In this document: one piece after another, positions 10,235 to 18,103 of the stretch | Position numbering within the stretch: position 1 is the stretch's first letter | How the letters are laid out: each line of letters starts with the position of its first letter | Assembly: GCA_965276955.1 (NCBI GenBank) | Contig: CBDIBP010000005.1 | Span: forward strand, 37,658-101,657 | Length of the DNA stretch: 64,000 nucleotides | DNA from: JABDEZ01 sp965276955 | Lineage (GTDB): Bacteria > Bacteroidota > Bacteroidia > Chitinophagales > Chitinophagaceae | Reading direction: 5' to 3' | The notes under the pieces: generated by a model | Seen by the model: only the letters and a program-made list of their open reading frames with translations | Databases searched by the model: none | What the model was told of the DNA's origin: nothing | Program-made: the position numbers and the translations under genes

Positions 10235-10268
10235 AAAACCCGCTCATAGAGCGGGTTTTGTTTTTTTT
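10235..10268 (+). terminator. Intrinsic terminator after tRNA-Leu
   Basis: AAAACCCGCTC (10235-10245) pairs with GAGCGGGTTTT (10249-10259) around a 3-base loop, followed by G and eight T residues. It is a textbook intrinsic terminator 7 bases after the tRNA. Confidence 0.9.
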
Positions 10269-10317
10269 ACTTATCGGATATTTGATAAGAATAGAGTTAA
10301 CCGTACCATGTGCTACA

Positions 10318-10989
10318 TTACTCACTGCGTCCTAATATCACCAGGTCTATCACATCGCTATTAGCTATAAGGCAAGGGTTGATGCCATCTATACCTTCTG
10401 GGATGGGGATATGTAGTTCTCTATAGTAATCGGCCCATGCTGGGTAGGTTTGGTTGGTTTTAGGCGACTTGAAGGTCATAGGGTTAGTAGAGAAAAGCGG
10501 GTTGCCATTTTGCTGGTAGCAGTCCCACACCAGTTCTGAGCAATACAGGGCAGAGTCGCCGGGAAGGAACGCGTCATCGTAAGGGGTGCCGATATATTTT
10601 TCGGCTTGTGCCACTGCAGGCTTTATAGCACTTTTATACTTGGCACGCAGTCGCCCTATGTAAATATATGCTGATGTATCGCGTTTCAGGAAGTCGTCAA
10701 TAGTAGTGCGTTTCACAGCTTTGCCTATTGCTTCTATTACAAAGGCACTGGCACCTTCTTTATGCACAATGCCGCAATGATTGAACATCCTGCCAGGTTT
10801 GCAGGGTGTAGTTTCTATAATGGCATCACAAAGACTGCCGCAGGGTATTTTCTCAAAGATGATATCACCTTCCTCTAAGAATGAAGCGTAGGGAAGAATC
10901 TTGTGTTGAGCATATATATCTGCTTGTTGACAGAAGAAAAGAGCAAGAATAAGTGCTACTGTGCTGCAATAGTATTTGTTATGGTGCAT
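10318..10989 (-). CDS. YiiX-like NlpC/P60-superfamily (permuted papain-fold) hydrolase
   Basis: This 223-residue protein begins with a signal peptide (hydrophobic VALILALFFC, cleavage near YAQ28). It carries the YiiX/YebB-like arrangement of the circularly permuted papain fold: GDIIF at about 41-45, the catalytic-type His in FNHCGIV (His71), and the catalytic-type Cys in LYCSELV (Cys150). Members are cysteine hydrolases acting on amide or thioester bonds, with poorly known natural substrates; a cell-envelope substrate is inferred from the leader. The gene lies just downstream of the yraN-like gene on the same strand (9-base gap), so co-transcription is likely. Confidence 0.85.
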   Translation of the reverse strand: MHHNKYYCSTVALILALFFCQQADIYAQHKILPYASFLEEGDIIFEKIPCGSLCDAIIETTPCKPGRMFNHCGIVHKEGASAFVIEAIGKAVKRTTIDDFLKRDTSAYIYIGRLRAKYKSAIKPAVAQAEKYIGTPYDDAFLPGDSALYCSELVWDCYQQNGNPLFSTNPMTFKSPKTNQTYPAWADYYRELHIPIPEGIDGINPCLIANSDVIDLVILGRSE

Positions 10990-10998
10990 AAGATGTGT

Positions 10999-11352
10999 CT
11001 AATAAAAAGCGTTCTCGTAATGAACTATTTCTTTGGGTTCGTCCTTTACAAGCAGTATGCTTACAATGTCGAAACGGACGGTATCGCATGGGTTTTTACT
11101 AAGGTATGCTGTTACAGCGCTTTTGAGAAATTGTCGTTTTTTTGCGGTCACAAATTCCTCGGGATAGCCGAAATAATAACTGGTGCGCGTCTTTACCTCT
11201 ACGAAGACTGTTGTGTTGCCTTGTTGCATTATCAGATCCAGTTCCCACTTGCCATGCCTCCAATTAGTATTTAAAGTTAAATATCCTTTTTTTAATAAAA
11301 AGATCTCGGCAATTTGTTCTCCTTTTATTCCAGTTTCATTATGTTTGGACAT
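10999..11352 (-). CDS. YraN/UPF0102 family endonuclease-like protein
   Basis: From the ATG at 11352 the product has 117 residues, the usual length for UPF0102. The conserved features are G-x-x-GE-x-A near the start (TGIKGEQIAEIFL), NWRHGKWELDLI and VFVEVKTRT. The last two form the Glu-Asp-Glu-x-Lys restriction-endonuclease-like active-site pattern. The function in the cell is unknown; DNA repair or recombination has been proposed for the family. A longer frame from 11418 would add 22 residues that do not match the family and would run into the divergent isomerase gene. Confidence 0.88.
   Translation of the reverse strand: MSKHNETGIKGEQIAEIFLLKKGYLTLNTNWRHGKWELDLIMQQGNTTVFVEVKTRTSYYFGYPEEFVTAKKRQFLKSAVTAYLSKNPCDTVRFDIVSILLVKDEPKEIVHYENAFY
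11314..11347 (+). promoter_or_regulatory. Candidate promoter of the sugar-phosphate isomerase gene
   Basis: TATGTTTG at 11340-11347 fits the -7 consensus and lies 18 bases before the ATG at 11366. The nearest TTG (11314-11316) is 23 bases away, slightly beyond the usual 19-21, so the call is tentative. It lies inside the 5' end of the divergent yraN-like gene. Confidence 0.4.
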
Positions 11353-11365
11353 CGAACATAAAAAT

Positions 11366-12352
11366 ATGAAAGAATTAGTATTAAATTTTGCCAGCCAGCT
11401 ACAAGAATCGCTCATCATTGGTGAATCGCATAATTTTGTTTCAGATACTAAAGCTGAAATAAGGAACGTAGTGCTTACCGGCCTTGGCGGGAGCGGTATC
11501 GGAGGCTCTATAGTGCAGAATTATATATTTGATAAATGTCCGGTGCCTTTTACTGTGAACAAGGATTATTTCCTGCCATCGTATATCAACCAGAATACGC
11601 TGGTCATCATATCATCTTACTCAGGAAATACGGAAGAGACCACCGCAGCTATGCAGCAGGCTATAAAAGCTAAAGCCCTCATAGTATGTATATCATCTGG
11701 TGGTAAAGTATCTGAAACTGCAAAAAAGAAGAACTTTGATTGCATACTGCTACCTGCAGGCATGCCGCCGCGCTCTTGCATAGGTTACTCTATGATACAG
11801 GTGTTGTTCACGCTGAACCACTTTGGCCTGATAAAGAACGATTTTGTAAAGGAGATAAAAGCAGCCATAAAAACGCTGAATGCTGAAGAAAAAAATATAC
11901 AAAAAACTGCAAAAGCGATAGCTCAGAAGTTTTACGGAAAATTGCCGCTTATTTACGCGGCATCGCCATACGAAGGACTGGCTATGCGAGTGCGCCAGCA
12001 ACTGAATGAGAATAGTAAAGTACTGGCCATACATAACTCATTCCCTGAGCTGAACCACAATGAGCTGGTAGGATGGAAAGATAAGGATGATACAATGGCA
12101 GTATTACTGCTGCGCAACGAGGATGATAATGCGCGCATACAGGCCCGTATGGAAATTAGCAAAAAAATAATAAAGAAGACCGGCGCCAGTGTGACCGAGC
12201 TATACTCAATAGGTAAAGGCTATTGGGAGAAGGTATTTTATTTTATCCATGTTACGGATTGGGTATCTGTGATACTTGCTGAACTGAGAGAAGTTGATTC
12301 AATGGAGGTAAAATCGATAGATCTGTTGAAGAATGAGTTGGCTAAGTTGTAG
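11366..12352 (+). CDS. Bifunctional phosphoglucose/phosphomannose isomerase
   Basis: The ATG at 11366 gives a 328-residue protein of the SIS-domain PGI/PMI family. Diagnostic segments are LTGLGGSGIGGSIV (residues about 34-47) and SSYSGNTEET (about 85-94), the sugar-phosphate-binding Ser/Thr loop, plus FPELNHNELVGW (about 226-237) with the conserved Glu and His used in ring opening and proton transfer. It interconverts fructose 6-phosphate with glucose 6-phosphate and mannose 6-phosphate, linking glycolysis to GDP-sugar supply. The open frame extends upstream to 11183, but that part overlaps yraN antisense and is not family-like. The gene is divergent from yraN and ends at a strong terminator hairpin. 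Confidence 0.9.
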   Translation: MKELVLNFASQLQESLIIGESHNFVSDTKAEIRNVVLTGLGGSGIGGSIVQNYIFDKCPVPFTVNKDYFLPSYINQNTLVIISSYSGNTEETTAAMQQAIKAKALIVCISSGGKVSETAKKKNFDCILLPAGMPPRSCIGYSMIQVLFTLNHFGLIKNDFVKEIKAAIKTLNAEEKNIQKTAKAIAQKFYGKLPLIYAASPYEGLAMRVRQQLNENSKVLAIHNSFPELNHNELVGWKDKDDTMAVLLLRNEDDNARIQARMEISKKIIKKTGASVTELYSIGKGYWEKVFYFIHVTDWVSVILAELREVDSMEVKSIDLLKNELAKL

Positions 12353-12387
12353 TTCAGTAGAAGGCAAATAATAAAAATTATAAAGTT

Positions 12388-12439
12388 GATTTAATACAAA
12401 AAGGACTACGACATTATGTAGTCCTTTTTGTATTAAATC
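12388..12439. terminator. Bidirectional terminator hairpin
   Basis: A 22-bp inverted repeat (12388-12409 with 12418-12439) has the core AAAAAGGACTAC/GTAGTCCTTTTT and an 8-base loop. A/T tracts on both sides suit termination of the isomerase gene from the left and the lipoprotein gene from the right. Confidence 0.85.
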
Positions 12440-12446
12440 GATTTAT

Positions 12447-13034
12447 TTAGTGCATGCAGCCTTCATATATTCTGGCCCTCATTTCGAAAGCATACGGAGC
12501 AAAAGGTTTTATTTTATTCACTGAAGAATCTGCTGATTGTTTGTTCTCATAAATACCCACTAAAAGAACAATATTTTTTTCAGTAGAGTTGGGCGTATAA
12601 AAGCCAAAATATTCGAGACTCAAATGTTCTCCTGTCTCTCTTCGCGGGAAATATTCGCCTTGGTACATTTCATCATTGATAGTGTCTGGCAGTACAATTT
12701 CCTTTTTTGAGAAATTGTAATACCGATCTTCTGTATCAATTGTAAAATGGGTAGCTTTATTGATATCAAACATGGTTTTCCTGAGTTTGAAATAGTCTTG
12801 CCCGGTATCTGCAATCGTCAGATAATAGTAAGCATAGTTTTCGGATTCAATATCGCTATTAGCGGATACTTCTAGTGTATCTGCTTTTGAATGTGTAAGC
12901 GGTCTTTCAACGGAGCTATCGACTGCATTTAATTTTTCTGATTGTTTATCCACACTATTTTCGTTGCACGACATCAAAAAAACAACAAATATGCTCAACG
13001 GGATGTAGTTGTGAAAACAATAACGGGGTATCAT
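12447..13034 (-). CDS. Lipoprotein of unknown function with SPOR-like C-terminal segment
   Basis: The ATG at 13034 places a lipoprotein signal at the start (MIPRYCFHNYIPLSIFVVFL, then MSC with lipobox LMSC, Cys23). A Ser/Glu/Asp-rich linker follows to about residue 65, then a compact beta-rich domain. The final segment (IVLLVGIYENKQSADSSVNK) resembles the start of a SPOR-like fold, where a strand is followed by a helix with spaced Ala/Val residues; this is only a visual resemblance. A longer frame from 13076 would spoil the signal peptide. The function is unknown. Confidence 0.65.
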   Translation of the reverse strand: MIPRYCFHNYIPLSIFVVFLMSCNENSVDKQSEKLNAVDSSVERPLTHSKADTLEVSANSDIESENYAYYYLTIADTGQDYFKLRKTMFDINKATHFTIDTEDRYYNFSKKEIVLPDTINDEMYQGEYFPRRETGEHLSLEYFGFYTPNSTEKNIVLLVGIYENKQSADSSVNKIKPFAPYAFEMRARIYEGCMH

Positions 13035-13128
13035 TATGGTATATATCTCAAATGTTAGGCTAAAATAAGAATTCACGATGCTTGTGTATCACTGAAACAT
13101 ATTCTTATCAATTCGTTGATATTCAGTA

Positions 13129-15009
13129 TTACCGTGCTATGAATATAGGAATGCCTACCATGTGGCGTACTGCATTGATCGTCTCGCCAAATAGCATATC
13201 GCCCATTGCTTTGTGGCCGTGGCTACCTATTACCAGCAGGTCGCAGTTGTTCTCATTAATGATACGGGCTATTTCTTTAGCACGGTTCCTGTAGCCTAAT
13301 ATGCCTTGTGCTTCATATCCTTTTTCAACAAAGTATTTTTGATACTCTGCCAGATGTTCTTCATCATTGCGGGTCTCCAGATCCTGGGCATTACTGCCTA
13401 TAAGTTTTGCTGACGCACTTTCTACAATGTGTATCAATATGAATGCACTATCTTTTGGCGCTAGCAGTAATGCATACTGTATCACTTTCTGATCTTTATC
13501 GCTAAAGTCGAGTGCAAGCGCTATTTTGCGGAAAGGCACTGCCTGGCCTTCTGCAAGACCCTGTGCGGCGGTATTTTTGTGGATGTTGATGTGTGCCTCC
13601 TTACTCTTCAAAATGAAGGGGTATATAAAGGTAATAGCAAGCACTATCAATACCAGCAATCCACCAGACATGATGAGATATTGAACAATTAGGCTATTTG
13701 TATCATGCAGCCAACCAGCTATTGTCTCAAAGAACAATTTTAAATTCAGCACAACTATTATTGCTGTTACCAACCATGCTGCTATCTTGGTCTTGACACC
13801 AATGGCATATTTGCCCATCTGCTGCTTGTCGCTAACAAAATGCACCAACGGTATTACGGCAAAGGACAATTGCATACTAAGCAGGACCTGGCTGAATACC
13901 AGCATCTCGTTCAGCATTTTATCGCCTGCCACAAGTATGACAATAACAGTAGGTACTATAGCCAGCATTCTTGTGAGCAGCCTACGTACCAGTGGATTGA
14001 TACGGATGCGCAGGTAGCCTTCCATCACTATCTGTCCGGCGAGTGTGCCTGTGATGGTGCTGCTTTGACCGGCAGCAATAAGCGCTATAGCAAAAAGATA
14101 GGAAGCCCATTTACTGCCCATAAGCGGCGTAAGCAACTGATGTGCATCTTGTAGCGAAGCTACATCGTGGTGTCCTTTAACGAAGAATACCGCGCCGGCA
14201 ACGATGAGTATAGCGGCATTTACCAGGAAGGCAATATTGAGCGCAATGCCGCTATCTATATTGTTCCATTTCAGTGCCCGTTTAATGGATCTGTCGTCGC
14301 GGTTTATTTTGCGTGTTTGCACCAATGAAGAATGCAGGTACAGATTGTGCGGCATCACGGTGGCGCCTATAATACCTATTGCTATGTATAGTGCGGCATG
14401 GTTGGGGAGGGTAGGCGCAAAGCCCTTTGCTACATCGGTCCATACGGGTTTTGCAAAAAATAACTCCACCAGAAAACAGCCGCCAATAATAGTTATTAGC
14501 GCAATTATAAATGCCTCGAGCTTGCGCATGCCCAGTTTTTGCAGATATAATAGCAAAAAAGTATCTAACGTGGTGATCAATACCCCATATAATAATGGTA
14601 TCCCAAACAGTAGGTTTAGCCCTATGGCCATACCTAACACTTCAGCAAGATCGCACGCAGCAATGGCTATTTCTGCGAATATGTAGAGGACGACATTTAC
14701 TGCTTGTGGGTATACTGCCCGGCTGCACTGGGCAAGATCCCGACCCTGCACTATTCCCAGCCGCGCGCTTAAAGATTGCAGCAAAAGTGCCATGATATTG
14801 CTCATGAGCAACACCCAGATAAGCCCATATCCAAATGCACTGCCACCGGCAATATCTGTAGCCCAGTTGCCGGGGTCCATATAGCCTACGCTTACCAAAT
14901 ATGCCGGGCCAAAGAAAGCCAGGACCTTTTTCCACCGGTTGCCCGCCTTAGATGGGTCTATGGTCTGATGTACTTCCTGTAAAGAATTGTCGTTATCGGT
15001 ATGTGGCAT
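13129..15009 (-). CDS. Nramp-family divalent metal transporter with C-terminal UspA domain
   Basis: The ATG at 15009 gives 626 residues; a TTG at 15030 is less likely. Residues about 25-470 form a multi-span Nramp transporter. DPGN (about 45-48) in the first membrane helix and MPHN (about 219-222) in the sixth are the metal-binding motifs, and the family segment GQSSTITGTLAGQ is present. These proteins import Mn2+ or Fe2+ with protons. From about residue 485 a universal-stress-protein domain follows, with an ATP-binding-like GSHGHKAMGDMLFG near the end; the residue after the last glycine is Glu rather than the usual Ser/Thr. The fusion suggests nucleotide- or stress-dependent control of metal uptake, which is inference. 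Confidence 0.9.
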   Translation of the reverse strand: MPHTDNDNSLQEVHQTIDPSKAGNRWKKVLAFFGPAYLVSVGYMDPGNWATDIAGGSAFGYGLIWVLLMSNIMALLLQSLSARLGIVQGRDLAQCSRAVYPQAVNVVLYIFAEIAIAACDLAEVLGMAIGLNLLFGIPLLYGVLITTLDTFLLLYLQKLGMRKLEAFIIALITIIGGCFLVELFFAKPVWTDVAKGFAPTLPNHAALYIAIGIIGATVMPHNLYLHSSLVQTRKINRDDRSIKRALKWNNIDSGIALNIAFLVNAAILIVAGAVFFVKGHHDVASLQDAHQLLTPLMGSKWASYLFAIALIAAGQSSTITGTLAGQIVMEGYLRIRINPLVRRLLTRMLAIVPTVIVILVAGDKMLNEMLVFSQVLLSMQLSFAVIPLVHFVSDKQQMGKYAIGVKTKIAAWLVTAIIVVLNLKLFFETIAGWLHDTNSLIVQYLIMSGGLLVLIVLAITFIYPFILKSKEAHINIHKNTAAQGLAEGQAVPFRKIALALDFSDKDQKVIQYALLLAPKDSAFILIHIVESASAKLIGSNAQDLETRNDEEHLAEYQKYFVEKGYEAQGILGYRNRAKEIARIINENNCDLLVIGSHGHKAMGDMLFGETINAVRHMVGIPIFIAR

Positions 15010-15087
15010 TTGCGCTATAGTATATTGCAAATATATCTGATCTGCAAGGTAAGGGAATAGATGTTGCGCTTAAACCATAGGAGATCT

Positions 15088-16257
15088 TTATTTTACACTC
15101 TCCCACCAATGAGACGTAGTAATTGGTCCTTTCAGATCTACCATTTCGCCTATCATAGGTGTTAGCTGTGGCAGGTTGGATTGGCTGCTTGCTGCAGCTA
15201 CTCTAATAGCAGGTTCGTCCCAGGCGTGCAGGGCGAGGGCAAATTTTCCCCAGTGCACGTTCAGTAGTTTTTTGGCTTTCAGGTCTTGTGCTGCCTGTAC
15301 GGTCTCTTCCGGCATCATATGTATGTACTTCCAGCTTTTATTGTACTGGCCGCTTTCCAGTATCACCAGATCGAACGGGCCATACTGGTCGCCTATGGTT
15401 TTGAAATGTGTGTCGTAGCCCGAATCGCCGCCAAGGTATATACGCATGGTAGGTGTTGTGAGGATAAATGACGACCATGTAGTTCCATTGCGCTTGAACG
15501 TGCGGCCAGAAAAATGGCGTGCAGGTGCGGTGTTCACTATAATACCATTATCAAGTTTTATCTCGCTGTTCCAGTCCGCTTCAATTATTTGGGCCTTATT
15601 ATATCCCCAGCGTTCCAGGTGTGCTCCTACGCCCAGGCTGGTTATTACCTTGCCTACTTTGTTCTTTAATTTCAATACTGTTTTATGATCAAGATGATCC
15701 CAGTGGTCGTGGGTGATGAACAGAATATCTATTGTGGGCATATCGTCTACTGTATAAACATCACTACCCGGAAAGCTGCGTGTAGTGGCTTTTATAGGCG
15801 AAGCGCTACCGCTGAATACGGGATCTACCAGAATGCGAAGGCCATCTACCTGCATGAAGTAGGATGAGTGCCCAAACCATACCAGCACATCTTTTGATTT
15901 GTCGAGGTGAAGCAGGTCAGTTTTTTGGGATGGCAATATATCCTTTGGTTTGTTGCGCTCGCTTTTGCCCCTGCCTAAAAGAAATGCACCCAGCATCTTT
16001 GGCATGGTAGCGCCATCTGTAAGCTGTGGGGTAGGGCTTAAATTTTGAAATTGGTCATCACGATAGTTAGGAGATAGCTTTATTGCTTCCAGCCTTGCAC
16101 CAGATGGGGCTGCGCCAAACTGAGGACTGCCCATGAATATTTTAATGGCTATGTAACCCAAAAGGATAAGCACAATGAGTATAATGAGAAGGAGCATGAG
16201 GTTGTTCAAATAATTAGAAGCCCAAAAGTAAAGGGTTTGCAGGGACGACAGTATCAT
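15088..16257 (-). CDS. Membrane-anchored metallo-beta-lactamase-fold hydrolase (UlaG/NAPE-PLD-like)
   Basis: The 389-residue protein has one strong N-terminal membrane segment (about residues 18-42, Leu/Ile-rich). The catalytic domain carries WFGHSSYFMQVDGLRILVDP (about 128-147), the metal-binding FITHDHWDHLDH (His-x-His-x-Asp-His) and YLGGDSGYDTHF. This pattern fits the branch that contains L-ascorbate-6-phosphate lactonase UlaG and N-acyl-phosphatidylethanolamine phospholipase D. The C-terminal NVHWGKFALALHAWDEP is also typical. The likely action is hydrolysis of a lipid or ester at the membrane; the substrate is not known. It is followed by the Nramp gene on the same strand after about 78 bases. 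Confidence 0.88.
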   Translation of the reverse strand: MILSSLQTLYFWASNYLNNLMLLLIILIVLILLGYIAIKIFMGSPQFGAAPSGARLEAIKLSPNYRDDQFQNLSPTPQLTDGATMPKMLGAFLLGRGKSERNKPKDILPSQKTDLLHLDKSKDVLVWFGHSSYFMQVDGLRILVDPVFSGSASPIKATTRSFPGSDVYTVDDMPTIDILFITHDHWDHLDHKTVLKLKNKVGKVITSLGVGAHLERWGYNKAQIIEADWNSEIKLDNGIIVNTAPARHFSGRTFKRNGTTWSSFILTTPTMRIYLGGDSGYDTHFKTIGDQYGPFDLVILESGQYNKSWKYIHMMPEETVQAAQDLKAKKLLNVHWGKFALALHAWDEPAIRVAAASSQSNLPQLTPMIGEMVDLKGPITTSHWWESVK

Positions 16258-16333
16258 TTTTTGCTATGCGGTACTGTATGCTACTTCGTGAAAGCGTTTC
16301 CCGCCCACTAATAATTTGTAACTTGCTGCCCTT

Positions 16334-17332
16334 ATGAGTAAAGAAATAGTGGTGAGTGGTATCCGCTCTACAGGGTTCCTCCACTTGGGCAATTATTTTG
16401 GCGCTATGCGCAACTACGTGAAAATGCAGGAAGATCATAACTGCTATTTCTTCGTTGCCGATTATCATTCGCTTACTACCCATCCTGACCCTAAGGACCT
16501 GAGAACAAATGTATACCGCGTGGTAGCAGAGAACATAGCAGCAGGACTGGACCCTGAGAAGGTGGCCCTATATGCCCAAAGCGACCTGCCGGAGATACCA
16601 GAACTGTACCTGATGCTGAACATGATGGCCTACAAAGGGGAGCTGGAAAAGGTGCCTACATTTAAAGATAAAGTGCGCCAGCAGCCTGAGAATGTAAATG
16701 CCGGTCTGCTGACCTACCCTGTGCTTATGGCAGCGGACATACTGATACACCGCGCCGTGAAAGTGCCCGTGGGCAAGGACCAGGAGCAGCATATAGAAAT
16801 GGCACGCAACTTTGCAGGCCGTTTCAACAAGCGGTATGGAGATCTGTTCCCAGAGCCGCAACCCTTTAATTTTGGAGATACGCTGGTAAAGGTGCCAAGC
16901 CTGGATGGTGAAGGCAAGATGAGCAAAAGTGAGCATGGCAATGCCACGCTATACCTTGCAGATACCGATGATGCTATAAGGAAAAAAGTAATGAAGGCTA
17001 AGACTGATGGTGGCCCTACCGAACACAACAGCGAGATGCCGGAGTATATAAAGAACATATTTCAGCTGATGGGGCTGGTAAGCAGCGCTGAGGTAACTGA
17101 GGCCTTCCGCATAGCCTACAATACTTGCACAATACGCTATGGCGATATGAAAAAGCAGCTTGCCGAGGATATGGTGACCTTCATAAACCCCATACGCGAG
17201 CAGGCTACAGCGCTGCAAAACGATGAAGCAAAACTACGCAGCATACTAAAGAATGGGGCAGAGAAAGCACGGGAAAGCGCAAGCCACACCATTAGTGAAG
17301 CCCGTAAACTAATAGGAATTAATTATTATTGA
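16334..17332 (+). CDS. trpS: Tryptophanyl-tRNA synthetase
   Basis: The 332-residue length is normal for bacterial TrpS. The class I signature HLGN lies in SGIRSTGFLHLGNYFGA (about residues 8-24) and the second ATP motif is KMSKS (about 194-198). The tryptophan-binding and dimer region, including YPVLMAADIL and GKDQEQHIEMAR, is intact. The enzyme charges tRNA-Trp with tryptophan using ATP. The start ATG at 16334 places the signature at the usual distance. The gene is divergent from the membrane-anchored hydrolase, with 76 bases between them. Confidence 0.96.
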   Translation: MSKEIVVSGIRSTGFLHLGNYFGAMRNYVKMQEDHNCYFFVADYHSLTTHPDPKDLRTNVYRVVAENIAAGLDPEKVALYAQSDLPEIPELYLMLNMMAYKGELEKVPTFKDKVRQQPENVNAGLLTYPVLMAADILIHRAVKVPVGKDQEQHIEMARNFAGRFNKRYGDLFPEPQPFNFGDTLVKVPSLDGEGKMSKSEHGNATLYLADTDDAIRKKVMKAKTDGGPTEHNSEMPEYIKNIFQLMGLVSSAEVTEAFRIAYNTCTIRYGDMKKQLAEDMVTFINPIREQATALQNDEAKLRSILKNGAEKARESASHTISEARKLIGINYY

Positions 17333-17425
17333 TCTTCCGTAGTTCACTACAGATCTCATATATTTAGTAGCAGTTCCATTGTTGCAGCAAAAGCAACTTT
17401 CTAAATCGTATTTTGCAGGATATTT

Positions 17426-18061
17426 ATGTCGAAAAGAGCTAATCCCAAACATATAGCTGTAGCCGGTAACATAGGCTCGGGCAAAACTACGCTTACTACT
17501 ATGTTGGCCAAACACTATAAGTGGACACCACATTTTGAAGATGTAGAGCACAATCCCTACCTGGTAGATTTTTATGAAGATATGCCCCGCTGGTCCTTCA
17601 ACCTGCAGATATACTTCCTGAACAACCGCCTGAAGCACCTTATAGATATATATAAAGGCAGCAATACAGTGATACAGGACCGTACCATTTTTGAGGACGC
17701 CTATATATTTGCCCCCAACCTTTATGAGATGGGACTAATGACCAAGCGTGACTTTGAGAACTACTCTTCCTTTTTCCAGAACCTGAAGACATTTGTGCAT
17801 CCCCCAGATCTGCTGATATACCTGAAAACATCCATTCCTACACTGGTAGACCAGATACAGAAAAGAGGCAGGGAATATGAAGAGAACCTGCGACTGGACT
17901 ATCTGAAACGGCTGAATGAGTTTTATAACAAATGGATAGATAGCTATACCGATGGCCCATTACTGATAGTAAATGTAGATACCACCAGCTTTGCAGACAA
18001 TACGGAGAACTTTGCGGATATAGTACGCCGTATAGATGCACAACTACACGGGCTTTTCTGA
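17426..18061 (+). CDS. Deoxynucleoside kinase
   Basis: The 211-residue protein has the P-loop GNIGSGKT at residues 14-21, and QDRTIFEDAYIFA, the DRS/DRT-type substrate motif of the dNK family (thymidine kinase 2/dCK/dGK-like). RGREYEENLRLDYLKRLNEFY forms the family's arginine-rich LID and following helix. It phosphorylates deoxynucleosides to their 5'-monophosphates for salvage; which base it prefers cannot be told by eye. It follows trpS after 93 bases in the same direction and precedes the DUF5686 gene by 42 bases. Confidence 0.9.
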   Translation: MSKRANPKHIAVAGNIGSGKTTLTTMLAKHYKWTPHFEDVEHNPYLVDFYEDMPRWSFNLQIYFLNNRLKHLIDIYKGSNTVIQDRTIFEDAYIFAPNLYEMGLMTKRDFENYSSFFQNLKTFVHPPDLLIYLKTSIPTLVDQIQKRGREYEENLRLDYLKRLNEFYNKWIDSYTDGPLLIVNVDTTSFADNTENFADIVRRIDAQLHGLF

Positions 18062-18103
18062 TCATTTCAATTCACTATCTCTGTACCTATTTGCACGCTT
18101 ACT

